Origin: Manis javanica
Taxonomy: Eukaryota; Chordata; Mammalia; Pholidota; Manidae
Assembly: GCF_040802235.1 (NCBI RefSeq)
Contig: NC_133158.1
Location: 85,236,501 to 85,300,500, forward strand
Direction of reading: 5' to 3'
Length of the DNA stretch: 64,000 nt
In this document: positions 1 to 11,095 of the stretch, one piece after another
Layout of the letters: each line of letters begins with the position of its first letter
Numbering within the stretch: position 1 is the first letter of the stretch
The notes under the pieces: generated by a model
What the model was told of the DNA's origin: nothing
The model's database searches: none
What the model saw: the letters and a program-made list of their open reading frames with translations, nothing else
Made by a program: the position numbers and the translations under genes

Positions 1-2341
1 GTTTATGGGGAGGACCTTGGTGAAGGGGGAGTCTAGTAACCATAATGTTCTTCATGTAATTGTAGATTAATGATAATAAAATGAATTAAAAAAAAGAAAT
101 ATGCTACCATACACACATAGAAATACTTGAGTGGAAATAACAAGGTATGCTTTACAGACTAGCAGATATCTGTTTATGGAAACAGCGTGATAATTTGACC
201 TTTTAGCTCTAGATAGTTCCTCTATTTTTAAGGTAAGAATAAAGGTTAATTTTTGTTTTCATCATAAACAAGAAATACTGTTTCCACCTGGAAAATAATT
301 TTGAGAGAAAGGTTTTTTAGTTGTTCTCAGGTAAACTCCATAGATACTCAAGTTCCAACTGACGTTTTGCAGAGAAGGAAATTTAAATAATGAGGCATAT
401 GTAAAATAGAATTTTTAAGTCATTTAACACATGTTTAAATAAAACTGCAATACATGAAGTGTGGGGTGAAGAAAACTGAATTTAAAGATAACCTGAAATT
501 AGAACAATGCAAAGTTTTGTCTAGTGAGGTAATGCCACCCGATACAATAAACTTATAAGTGATCCACACAAAATTGTTATTTTTTTTTTAGTTTAAACAC
601 TTTTTTTTAGTTTAAACAACTCTTCAATTTCCAAAGTATTTGGATGACCCTTTCTGATTTACTCTTGAACACTGACATGTAAAACATGAGTTTTTAAGGT
701 CTGGAAAGAACACAGCACCGTACAGCAGATAGAACTGTTCATTTCTGAACAGATATGAGTTAGTAACATGTCGCCATGTGAAGACGTGCTCTTGATTGAG
801 CTATTTCTAAGACTGTGCAGTGTTGTTAAGTTCACACCTATAGTTTTATGGCACACAATATCTTGGAGGATTCTTTTCAAATGAGTAATCTGCTGTTTAT
901 TTTCAACCATTCTTTATTTCTTTAAATGAGTTTCAACAAGAGAAGAATCCATCAGGATTAATTCACTATAATAAAGAACCTCTTCAGTCCACACACTACC
1001 GTACACTTGTGACTTAACAAAATATTATTTTTATACTAATGCTACAAATTGAAAAATGATGTTATTGTTAGTCCATATATTTTCAGAAGAAATAAATTAG
1101 TATCTGATGCAAACTTTCATTATCCTAGAACTGTCGCTCTTACAAATCACACAAAGATAAAGAGGGATTTCTTGTTGGGAAGATTTATGCTCATTAATTT
1201 TCAATTTGACACAGTTAGCCGCTTTGAGTCTTAATGTTGTTAATACATTGTTAACTCCATGTGCCAGGAAATACTCAAAGTATCTAGAGCTATCAATGAG
1301 ATCATATATCTATTTTATTTATCAATCTATATAGAATTGCATGTCATAGGAAATGGTTGGTAGTAGTATTACTAATACATACTCATACTAGTATGTAGTA
1401 ACCATTTATTAATAGCTGATGGTTTATTGAAGATGTTTAAATGTGGTTTTACTTTCTGCAATATCACAGTTCTGGGAAATAGGTGTGAAATTTATTACCA
1501 CTTTACAGGCGATGATAGAACAGTTAAGGAATTTACTAAAAGTCAACATAAAAAAATAAAATAATGAATCTGTCATTGGAATGAAATAGAGAGCTCTTTT
1601 TTTGTTCACTGCAGTCACCTCTCCATAGAGGTTGTTCTCTTTATGGAAACAAAAAACGAAAGGGTAAGCTTTAAAAACTGACTTTGAATTCAGACTTGTC
1701 ACATAGGTTCTATATGCCCCCAATTTTTCACTACTCTAAAACCAGATTTGATCTACTTAGCTCATCCCCGTTTCCATGTATCTGTTCTTTTCTGTTTCTA
1801 CCACTACAAAAACTTCACTTCTATAAGCCTATTATTTAATATGTACTAAACTTCATTATTGGGCTTCATGTATAGATCTTTAGTCTGAGTCCTCTTTGAC
1901 CTCTCTTTTTCTGTAATTTTATATTACCTGTGTTTTATTCACCTAAAAAATTTATATTAATTGTGGCTAATTAATTATCTACCTACTTGCCATGTTTCTA
2001 ATTATTTTCTGTTTACTTATATGAAATTCCCATGATATCACATAACAGAATAACACCTGGGAGAGGCAAATTGTCTTTGTGAAATTAGCAGAATCAATAA
2101 ATTCCATTAGTATTTTGATAATAAATATTGCACAAAATCATAAGAAAATGCTTTAGAGATTTTAGCCTCACAAAAGTTATTGTCAGTCATTACTGTTTGC
2201 ATATTCAAAGCCATCCCAACATCCATTTCCCTTTTTTTGGATAACAGAAACCAGATTTATTCACAGATTGGCAATACTTTGATCAGTGAATTTCAAACCA
2301 TTCAAAAAAGATCCAGTCTCCTCGACATTGATTGTTCCAGG
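1..2341. other. AT-rich intergenic DNA, no gene seen
   Basis: No open frame here looks protein coding: all are short, lack recognisable domains and have AT-driven composition. A short tandem duplication at about 581-618 repeats a T-run followed by AGTTTAAACA with a period of about 19 bp. I could not assign any interspersed repeat confidently, though very old relics may be present. Confidence 0.6.
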
Positions 2342-2351
2342 TGTGAGCATG

Positions 2352-2815
2352 TGTCTTGCCAATGGGTTTCAGCCCCGACCAAGTTCACTATGGATTCAAT
2401 GAGACGGAAGAGATGACAATGGAACATTCTTGGGGTGAAAGGGTTTGTACCCAGCTTTATTCCCACAGTGGCAGGTCAATCACTAGAATCCCATCCACTC
2501 AGATTGAGTCTGCATGCAGAAGCCAGTCTCTGCCTCTGGGTCTCTCTGCCCCTGCAGCCGTCTCAGTCTGCATCCTCACCATTGCCACCACACCAGCCTC
2601 TGCTCTCCTGCAACCTTGCAGCCATGCCACCGTGTCACCCAGAGCACTGGGCAGAGCTCTTTATATGGAGTCAATAACAACATATTGCCCACACGTGTGT
2701 AGTGAACTAGCCGACCAGGACCAGGTGAGAATCCTGGCCACAGGAACCTTCGTTTTATACACAGCATGTGATGCAAAGCTGGTGAATACAAATTAGGGAG
2801 ATACCTGCTGAGACA
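2352..2815 (-). mobile_element. probable solo LTR (endogenous retrovirus)
   Basis: This GC-richer block interrupts AT-rich DNA. Read on the minus strand it begins TGTCTCAGCA and ends GGCAAGACA, so the ends form the TG...CA inverted termini expected of an LTR. A TATA-like box (TATAAAG, complement of 2659-2665) precedes a polyadenylation signal (AATAAA, complement of 2456-2461) by about 200 bp, the usual U3-R order. I could not find a clean flanking duplication, so the ends may be off by several bases. No internal retroviral sequence adjoins it, hence solo. The open frames inside it, including one of 146 codons on the plus strand, have no recognisable domain and I treat them as chance. Confidence 0.5.
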
Positions 2816-3236
2816 ATTCCCAGAAAGTTTTTGTAACTTTTTTTCCTTTTCTTTCACTTATTTATTTCCTTTTCATTTTTAAAAAAAAAATTTTTTTATT
2901 AAGATATCATTGATATACAATCTTATAAAGAATTCACATAAGCAACATTGTGACCACTACATTCACCCATATTATCAAGTGCCCCCCCATCTCACCTACA
3001 GTCACTGTCCATCAGCATAGTGAGATGCCACAGAGTCACTATTTGTCTCCTCTGTGTTACACTATCTTCCCCATGACCCCCCCGATACACACACGTGTGC
3101 CAATCATAATGTCCCTCAGTTCCCTTTTTCCTCCCTCCCCACCCATCCTCCCCAACCTCTACCCTTTGGTAACCACTAGTCCCCTCTTGGAGTATGTAAG
3201 TCTGCTTCTGTTTTGTTCCTTCAGTTTACTTTGTAG

Positions 3237-6200
3237 TTATACTCCACAACTGAGTATAATCATTTGGTACTTGTCTTTCTCTGCCTGACTTATTTCACTG
3301 AGCATAATACCCTCCAGCACCATCCATGTTGTTGCAAATGGTAGGATTTGTTTTCTTCTTATGGCTGAATAGTATTCCATTGTATATATGTACCACATCT
3401 TCTTTATCCATTCATCTACTGATGGACACTTAGGTTGCTTCCATATCTTAGCTATTGTAAATTGTGCTGTGATAAACATAGGGGTGCCTATATCTTTTTG
3501 AATCTTGGATCCTGTATTCATAGGGTAAATTCCTAGAAGTGGAATTCCTGGGTCAAATGGTATTTCTATTTTTAGTTTTTTGAGGAACCTCCACATTGTT
3601 TTCCACAATGGCTGAACTAATTTACATTCCTACCAGTAGTTTAGGAGGGTTCCCCTTTCTCCTCATCCTCACCAGAATTTACATGTAGCTGTCCAGTTTT
3701 GCCAACACCTGTTGCTGAAGAGCCTGTCATTTCCCTACTGTGTATCCATGGCTCCTTTATCATATATTAGTTGACCATTTTTGTGTGGGTTTATATATGG
3801 GCTTTCCATTCTATTACCTTCATCTATGGATCTGTTCTTGTGCCAGTATCAAATTGTCTTGATTACTATGGCTTTGTAGTAGAGCTTGAAGTCAGGGAGT
3901 GTAATTCCCCCAGGTTTGTTCTTCCTTCAAATGATTTCTTTGGCTACTCAGGTTCTTTTGTTGTTCCATATGAATTTTAGAACTATTTGTTCTAGTTCAT
4001 TGAAGAATGCTGTGTATATTTTGATAGGCATTGCATTGAATCTGTAGATTGCTTTAGGCAGGATGGCCATTTTGACAATATTAATTCTTCCTATCCATGA
4101 GCATGGGATTTCCATTTACTGGTATCTTTTTAAATTTATCTCATGAGTGTCTTTTAGTTTTCAGGGTATAGGTCTTTCACCTCCTTTGTTGGTTTATTCC
4201 TAGGTATTTTATTCTTTTTGATGTGATTGTAAGTGGAATTGTTTTCCTGATTTCTCTTTCTGCTATTTCATCATTAGTGTATAGGAATGCAACAGATTTC
4301 TGTGTATTAATTTTGTATCCTGACACTTTGCTGAATTCAGATATTAGTTCTAATAGTTTTGGAGTGGATTCTTTAGGTGTTTTTTAATGTACAATATAAT
4401 GTCATCTGCAATTAGTGACAGTTAACTTCTTCCTTACCAAACTGGATGCCTTTTATTTCTTTGTGTTGTCTGATTGACATGGCTAGGACCTCCAGTACTA
4501 TGTTGAATAAAAGTGGGAAGAGTTGGCCCCTTGTCTTGTTCTCAATTTTAAAGGAAAAGCTTTACCTTCTTGATGTTAGGTATGATGTTGATTGTGGGTT
4601 TGTCATATATGGCCTTCATTATGTTAAGGTACTTGCCTTCTATACCCATTTTGTTGAGAGTTTTTATCATGAATGGATGTTGAATTTTGTCAAATGCTTT
4701 TTCAGCCTCTATGGAGATGATCATATGATTTTTGTCCTTTTTGCTGATGTGGTGTATGATGTTGATGGGTTTTCGAATGTTGTACCATCCTTGCATCCCT
4801 GGAATAAATCCTACTTGATCACAATGGATGACCTTTTTGATGTATTTCTTAATTTGGTCTGCTAATACTCTGTTGAGGATTTTTACATCTACATTTATCA
4901 GGAATATTGGTCTGTAATTTTCTTTTCTTGTGGTGTCTTTGTCTGGTATTGGTATTAGATTGATGCTGGCTCATAGAATGAGTTTGAAGTATTCCCTGCT
5001 CTTCTACTTTAAAACTTTAAGGAGGATGGGTATTAGGTCTTCACTAAGTGTTTGATAAAATTCAGTGGTGAAGTCATCTGGTTCAGGGATTTTGTTCTGA
5101 GGTATTTTTTTAAATTACCAATTCAATTTCAGTGCTGGTAATTGGTCTGTTCAGTTTTTCTGTTTCTTCCTGTGTTAGTCTTGTAAGGTTGTACTTTTCT
5201 GGAATGTTGTCCAGTTTTTCTAGGTTATACAATTTTTTACCATATAATTTTTCAAAGTACTCTCTTATAATTTTTTGTATTTCTGTGGTATCCATAGTGA
5301 TATTTTCCTTTCTCATTTCTGATTCTGTTTATGTGTGTAGACTTTCTCTTTTTTTTAATAAGTCTCTCAAAGGGTGTATATATTTTGTTTATTTTCTTGA
5401 AGAACCAGTTCCTGGTTGCATTGATTCTTTCTATTGTTTTATTCTTCTGAATTTTATTTATTTCTGCTCTCATATTTATTATGTCCCTCCTTCTACTGAC
5501 TTTGGGCTTCATTTGTTCTTCTTTTTGCAGTTTCATTAATTGTGAGTTTATAGAATGTTCATTTGGGATTCTTCTTTCCTGAGGTAGGCCTGTGTTGCAA
5601 TATACTTCCTCTTAGCAGTGCCTTTCTGCATCCCACATATTTTGCATTGATGAGTTATTCTTCACTTTGTCTCTGTATATTGCTTGATTTCTGTGTTTAT
5701 TTGGTCATTGATCCATTGATTATTTAGGAGCATGTTGTTAAGCCTTCATGTGTTTGTGGGCTCTTTGTTTTCTTTGCATAATTTATTTCTAGTTTCATAC
5801 CTTTGTTGTTGGAAAAGCTGGTTGGTACAATTTCAGTCCTTCTGAATTTATTGAGGCTCTTTTTTGGACTAATATGTGATCTATTCTGGAAAATGTTCCA
5901 TGTGCATTTGAGAGAATGTGTATCCTGCTGCTTTTAGTTGGAGTGTTCTGTAGATGTCCATTAGGTCAGTAAGTTCTATCATGTTGTTCAGTGCCTCTGT
6001 CTCCTTACTTATATGCTGTCTGGTTGATCTGTCCCTTGGAGTGAGTGGTGTGTTGAAGTCTCCTAAAAGAATGCATTGCATTCTATTTCCCCTTTTAATT
6101 TTCTTACTATTTGTTTCACATAAGTAAGTGCTTCTGTGTTGGGTGAATATATTTATAATGCTTATATTTTCTTGTTGGACTGACCTCTTTATCATTATAT

Positions 6201-6485
6201 AATGTCCTTCTTTGTCTCTTGTTGCTTTCTTTGTTTTGAAGTCTATTTTATCTGATACCAGTACTGCAACTCCTGCTTTTTTCTCCCTATTATTTGCATG
6301 AAATATCTTTTTTCATCCCTTCACTTTTCTTCTGTGTATGTCTCTCAGTTTGAAGTGAGTTTCTTGTAGGCAGCATATAGATGGCTCTTGTTTTTTATCC
6401 ATTCTGTTACTCTATGTCTTTTGATTGGTACATTCAGTCTATTTACATTTAGTGTGATTATTGGTAGATATGTACTTATTGTTAT
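3237..6485 (-). pseudogene. L1 ORF2 (endonuclease-reverse transcriptase), broken
   Basis: Pieces of ORF2p can be read in several minus-strand frames. The endonuclease part at 6195-5881 keeps the block around GDFNTPLTP. The RT fingers/palm part at 5536-5110 has typical L1 blocks such as RLTQEETEKLNRPI. Motif A at 4796-4548 reads [12 protein letters not shown]: the usual catalytic Asp of SIDAEKAFDK is Glu. An IADD version of the FADD box lies near 4401-4412. The C-terminal part at 3608-3237 contains MWYIYTMEYYSAI. Several shifts and stops separate these pieces, so no full-length protein is possible. In a live L1 this protein nicks DNA and copies L1 RNA at the target. The start near 6485 is estimated from conserved spacing. 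Confidence 0.85.
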
Positions 6486-6746
6486 TGCAGGCTTTGTATT
6501 CATGGTTACCAAAGAATCAAGGGTAGCTTCTTTACTATATAGCAGTCTAACTTACCTCAGTTTATGCACTATTTCAAACATAGTAAATGTTCTTTTTTTC
6601 CCCCTTCTTTTTCTTCCTCCTCCACTTTTTACACATTAGGTGTCATATTCTGTACTCTTTGTGCATCCCTTGACTGAATTTGTGGGTAGTTGATTTAATT
6701 TTGTATTTGCTTAGTAATTAATTGGTCTACTTCCTTTACTGTGGCT

Positions 6747-7625
6747 TTATTTTCTCTGGTGACAGCTATTTAGCCTTATTAGCACTTCCATGTGTTGCAG
6801 TCCCTCCAAAATACACTGTAGAAATGGTTTGTGGGAGGTAAATTCCCTCAACTTTTGCTTATCTGGAAATTGTTTAATCCCTGTTTCAAATTTAAATAAT
6901 AATCTTGACAGGTAGAATGTTCTTAGTTCAAGGCTGTTCTGTTTCATTGTACTAAATATATCATGCCACTCCCTTCTGGCCTGTAAAGATTCTGCCGAGA
7001 AATCTGACAATAGCCTGATGGTTTTTCCTTTGTATGTGGCTTTAATACTCTGTCCTTTTCCTTGATCTTTACCATTTTAATGATTATATATCTTGGTGTT
7101 TCCATCCTTGTTTCCCTTGTGTTGCAAGATCTCTGCACTTCCGTGGCCTGAGAGACTATGTCCTACCCACATTGGGGAAGTTTTCAGCAATTATTTCCTC
7201 AAAGACACTTTCAACCCTTTTTTTCTGTCTTCTTCTGGTACCCCTATAATGTGAATATTGTTCCATTTGAATTGGTCACACAGTTCTCTTAATATTTTTC
7301 TAATCCTAAAGATCCTTTTTTCTCTCTGTTCCTAGCTTCTTTGTATTCCTGTTCTCTAATTTCTATTTCATTTACTTTCTCCTTTACCTCATCTAATCTG
7401 CTTTCAAATCCCTCCATTGTATGTTTCATTTCAGATACTAAAATATTTCCATCTCTTCTTGAATTCCTTCCTAATGTCTTAAATATTTTTCTGTAGTTCT
7501 GTCAGCATGTTTATGATTTTTATTTTGAAATCTTTATCAGGAAGATTGTTGATTTCATTTTCACTTAGCTCTCTTTCTGGTGTTTCTTGGATTTTGGTTT
7601 GTATCAGGTTCCTTTGCCTTTTCAT
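6747..7625 (-). pseudogene. L1 ORF1 (RNA-binding chaperone), broken
   Basis: The likely start is the Met at 7625-7623, followed by KRQRNLIQTKIQETPER, typical of non-primate L1 ORF1p N-termini. This frame continues to about 7479 with a helix-forming, charged stretch. The central RNA-binding part appears in another frame at 7138-6944 (TPRYIIIKMVKIKEK), and the C-terminal domain at 7010-6747 (DFSAESLQARREW and FPDKQKLREF). The frame changes show at least two indels. In a live element ORF1p trimers coat L1 RNA. The length matches a normal ORF1 of roughly 290-340 codons. Dead copy. Confidence 0.85.
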
Positions 7626-8622
7626 ATTTGTATTTGTATTGATTACTGTGGAATAATAAGTTTGTGTAGGTGGCATCCTCTAGTGCCCAGAAGCCCTATT
7701 CTCTGGAGCTGCCCAACACTTGGAGCAATGGCAGGGGTCAAAGGTGAGCAGTGCCAGTGCTTGCCAAGAAGAAAGAGCTCTTTCCTTCTTCCTGGCCACA
7801 GTGCCTGCCTCCACGGCCAGGGCCAGTGAGGAAAGTGCACAGGAAGGAGCCTCTGCATTATGCCCCTGTAGCTCCCTTAGGTGAAGCTGCCCTCTGGCTG
7901 GCCTGGTGCAATAATGGTGGCAGCAGGTTTGTGAAACAGTGCTGGACAGGGAAAAGGAGCAGCTGGCTGCATAACACGGTGGGGGCACTTTGGTACATAT
8001 CACAAGCCAGCAAGATTCAGTGCCTGAAGCTCCTGAGAGTTTCCAATCCACTGGGCTGGTGTGCTGGGATGATTTTGCCCACTTGCTCTTTCTTCTGAGC
8101 AGTAAGCTCTATGTAATCCTTTCCCCATTAGCAGCCCTCTTGCTGTTGGAAAGCCTTTCACAGTACCCACCTTTTTTTGTCCTAGAGCAGCCAGTTTTGG
8201 GTACCTGTTCTTCACAAATGGCTGGAACCACAGTCTCTCTTAGTATTCCACGTCTCTTTGCTTTCCAACCCCACTAATCTCCAAAGCACCATATAATGTG
8301 GGTTTGTGCTCCCAGAGTAAATCTCCAGGGCTGGGTGTTTGGCAGTCCTAGACTTCTACCCACTCCCTCCTCTGTTTTTCTTCCTCCCCCTGTTGAGCTG
8401 GGGGAGGGGGAGAGCTTGGGTCCTGCTGGATTGGGGATTTGCTACTTTATCCTTTTCTGTAAGGTTTTCTCTTTACCCCAGGTGTAGGCAGTCTGATGCA
8501 GACTTCTTTCCCGTCACTCTTTCAGAATTCACTGCATTTGCTATGTTTTCATAGTATATGTGGTTTTGGGAGGAGGTTTCTGTTTCACTTCTCATGTCAC
8601 CACATTGTCCCTTGTCCTTTCT
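7626..8622 (-). promoter_or_regulatory. L1 5' UTR / internal promoter region
   Basis: This roughly 1-kb block upstream of ORF1 is clearly GC-richer than its surroundings. Its 5' end, read on the minus strand, includes ACAGAAACCTCCTCCCAAAA, which I recognise from non-primate L1 5' UTRs. In intact elements this region holds the internal RNA polymerase II promoter. Several open frames of 60-123 codons occur on both strands because stops are rare in GC-rich DNA; none has a domain. Present activity is unknown and, given CpG loss and age, unlikely. Confidence 0.6.
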
Positions 8623-8639
8623 TAACTTTTTTTCTATTT

Positions 8640-9186
8640 TATTTTAATTAATTAATATTTTATTGAAGTATAGTTGATATATTATCTTATGTTGGTTTCA
8701 AGTATACAACTCAGTGGTTCAAAAGTTACCTATATTATTAAATTCTCACCCTCACTAGCATAGTTACTATCTATCAACATAGGAAGATGTTACAAAATCA
8801 TTGGCTGTATTCTCCATGCTGTACTACCATCCCTCTAACCAGCTTTTACTATGACTGAACAATTTTGTGCCTTCTTATCCTGTTACCTCTACCCTCCTAC
8901 CTATCCCAACCCCTCCCCCATGGTAACTACCAGGCTCTTCCAGTGTCTATGAGTATACTGCTATTTTGTTCATTTTTTGTTTTGTTTTTATATTCCACAA
9001 ATAACTGAAATAATATGGTATTTGTCTTTCTCCACCTGGCTTATTTCACTTAACATAATACCCCTAGGTTCATCCATTTTGCAAATGGCAGGATTTCATT
9101 TTTATGGCTGAATAATATTCCTTTTTGTATATGCACCACATCTTTATTCATTTATTGATGGATACTTTGGTTGCTTCCATACTTAA
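8640..9186 (-). mobile_element. 5'-truncated older L1 3' end, antisense
   Basis: Starting with TTATTGAAGTATAGTTGATA (the reverse complement of an L1 3' end), this piece holds an L1 3' UTR and the last part of ORF2, ending around the sequence for the conserved MEYYSAI region and the following block. It stops abruptly near 9186, as 5'-truncated L1 copies do. It is more diverged than its neighbour at 2846-8622, which inserted at or beside its A-tail. Confidence 0.85.
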
Positions 9187-9472
9187 TCTTAAAAAGGAAT
9201 AAAAATGAGAGATTGTCCCAATTTTTGTACCTTTGTGTGCTGCTTAATATAATGATGATGCCTATAATTTCTGAAGCCATCTTATGATTTTTAAGGGGAA
9301 CACCTTGAATTTTTAAATTAGTCAATCTGAATTCACCCTTTGTCCAGAAATTTTGTAATGTGAATTAATAAATCTTATATGAAATAGCCTTATTTTTAAG
9401 CTATATTTGCTTGGGTCTCTTGTTACTTTTAGCAGGATGCAGCCTAATTGCTATAAATAGCTTAACAAATAC

Positions 9473-9902
9473 AGATACCATATGATCTCACTTGTATCTG
9501 GAATTTTAAAAAGCAGCAACACAATTAAAAAACAATCTCATAGATACAAAGAATAGATTGGTGGTTGCCAAATGTGGGGTGGGTGAAATAAGTGAATGGG
9601 ATCAAAAGGTACAAACTTCTAATTATAAAAGAATTAAGTCATGGTGATGTAATGTACAGCATAGTAACTATACTTAATATTACATTGTATATTTGAAAGT
9701 TACTGAGAGAGTAGATCTGAAAGTCCTCATCACAAGAAAAAATTTTTTGTAACTATGTATGGTGATGGATGTTAACTAAACTTACTGTAGTAATCATTTC
9801 ACAATATATACAAATATCAAAATCTGATATATACTGGAAACTAGTATGCTGTTGTACATCAATTATACCTCAATAGATTTTTTTCAAAGTGAAAAAAAAT
9901 AC
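9473..9902 (+). mobile_element. L1 3' UTR fragment, sense
   Basis: The segment from CCATATGATCTCACTTGTAT to CAATTATACCTCAATAGA is a classic L1M-type 3' end, with GGTGGTTGCCAAATG and GTGATGTAATGTACAGCA in order, ending in an A-rich tail. CTTAACAAATAC (9461-9472) and CTTAACAGATAC (9903-9914) flank it and differ at one base, so they are a credible aged target-site duplication. The copy is strongly 5'-truncated. Confidence 0.88.
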
Positions 9903-9914
9903 CTTAACAGATAC

Positions 9915-10867
9915 TCTATCTTAGGGGATACTCTAAGTGCTTAGAAAATATTTTGGTGTTTTTCCTTTTGAATACCTAATAACATTGCAATATTGAGAGT
10001 TTGTATGTGCCATTCTTTCATTTGTTGACAAAAGTTACTAATACTAATAAATCAAATAAATTATTAGTATGAAAAGAATTAACTTGAAAGAGTTTAACTA
10101 TAGACAGAAAAAATGCCAAATGAACAAGACTTATTTCTTCCCCACTAAAAATGAGTTTACATTGGTTGTTTATTACAGAGTACTGTGAGTCCTTTTAGGA
10201 TTTATATAATAAAAGATGTATGTTTCCCCTCTATTTTGGTTCAAACTGTGAAATATGTTTCCATACAGAATGCTAAAAATTTCTGATTGAACAAAGCATT
10301 TACCATAATCACCACACGTTTCTTTAACCAATGGAAAAAAATCATAAAGAACATCAAAGCGAGATGATCCTGATTTACTCTCTGCTTTTTCTTCCTTTCA
10401 AATACCAACTTAAGTTCACTTGTCCTATTAAAATGTGTGGGCTTTGAGGAGAAAGATGAGCAAAGCATTCCAGATTTGCTAATACAGCACATTTTGACAG
10501 GCTGCTGTGCATAACATGATGATTGATCATTAAGATGAGAATAGAAATAAAAAGCAGAGATGAAATAATGCCAAGCTGAGGGAAATGAATGTTGTGTTAA
10601 TCTTTTAATTATTTTTTGAATAAATTGAGCTGACTTTTTCTTTCCAGAATTTTTTCACCACTTTAACATATTTTACCTACTTAGCAAATAGAAAAGTAAG
10701 ATTTTTAGGATATCAACCTCAAGGCCACATGATGTAGAAGACAGAGTGAACACACTGGGATATTTAAGAATGAGTGTACATTTCTTTCTTGGTTATAGGG
10801 AAAGATGTATTGATTTTCTTGCTCTTATGCTCTTTATTTCTTGATTTTTCTACTTATAAAAATGTGC
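9915..10867. other. intergenic DNA, nothing recognised
   Basis: AT-rich single-copy-looking sequence. An 83-codon minus-strand frame at 10241-10492 has no domain or codon-usage support. No repeat could be named. Confidence 0.5.
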
Positions 10868-11005
10868 TTGTAGATAAGTTAGTTAACTTCTTTGAAGGTC
10901 ACTTTTTATCTCTTATCTAAAATTAGATATCATGTACCCCACAAAATCATTATGAAGTCCATCTTAAATAACACATAGCAAAGCACTTATGTAATAGTTG
11001 GCTAA
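10868..11005 (+). repeat. MIR-like SINE relic
   Basis: The order of blocks (TAAGTTAGTTAACTTCTTTG, a T-rich stretch with ATCTCTTATCTAAAAT, then ACAAAATCATTATGAAG and CACATAGCAAAGCACTTA) follows the MIR core. Identity is low, as expected for a repeat older than the placental radiation. Confidence 0.5.
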
Positions 11006-11095
11006 TCTTTCTAGGTTTAGAAAAATTTGGAGTTTAATAATTTTTTTTAGTGAAAACATTGTTTGCAAATCAGTAAACACATTATTGTAAAATAT

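Larger units (their letters stand above)
2846..8622 (-). mobile_element. nearly full-length LINE-1, antisense
   Basis: Read on the minus strand this is a complete L1 layout: GC-rich 5' UTR (about 8622-7626), ORF1 (7625-6747), a short spacer, ORF2 (about 6485-3237), 3' UTR (about 3236-2890) and a degenerate A-rich tail (about 2890-2846). The 12-bp string TAACTTTTTTTC occurs at 2834-2845 and 8623-8634, immediately outside both ends, and is the likely target-site duplication. The length, about 5.8 kb, is near full length for mammalian L1. Both reading frames are broken by stops and shifts, so it cannot retrotranspose. It lies next to the solo LTR on the left and the 3' end of an older L1 on the right. 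The 3' UTR is not primate-like. Confidence 0.9.

Noticed and set aside
2356-2796. 146-codon plus-strand frame as a gene
   Set aside because: It lies inside the LTR-like block, overlaps other open frames in the same GC-rich stretch, and shows no domain.
7680-8277. Overlapping 71-123-codon frames as small genes
   Set aside because: All are in the GC-rich L1 5' UTR, on both strands, with no conserved motif.
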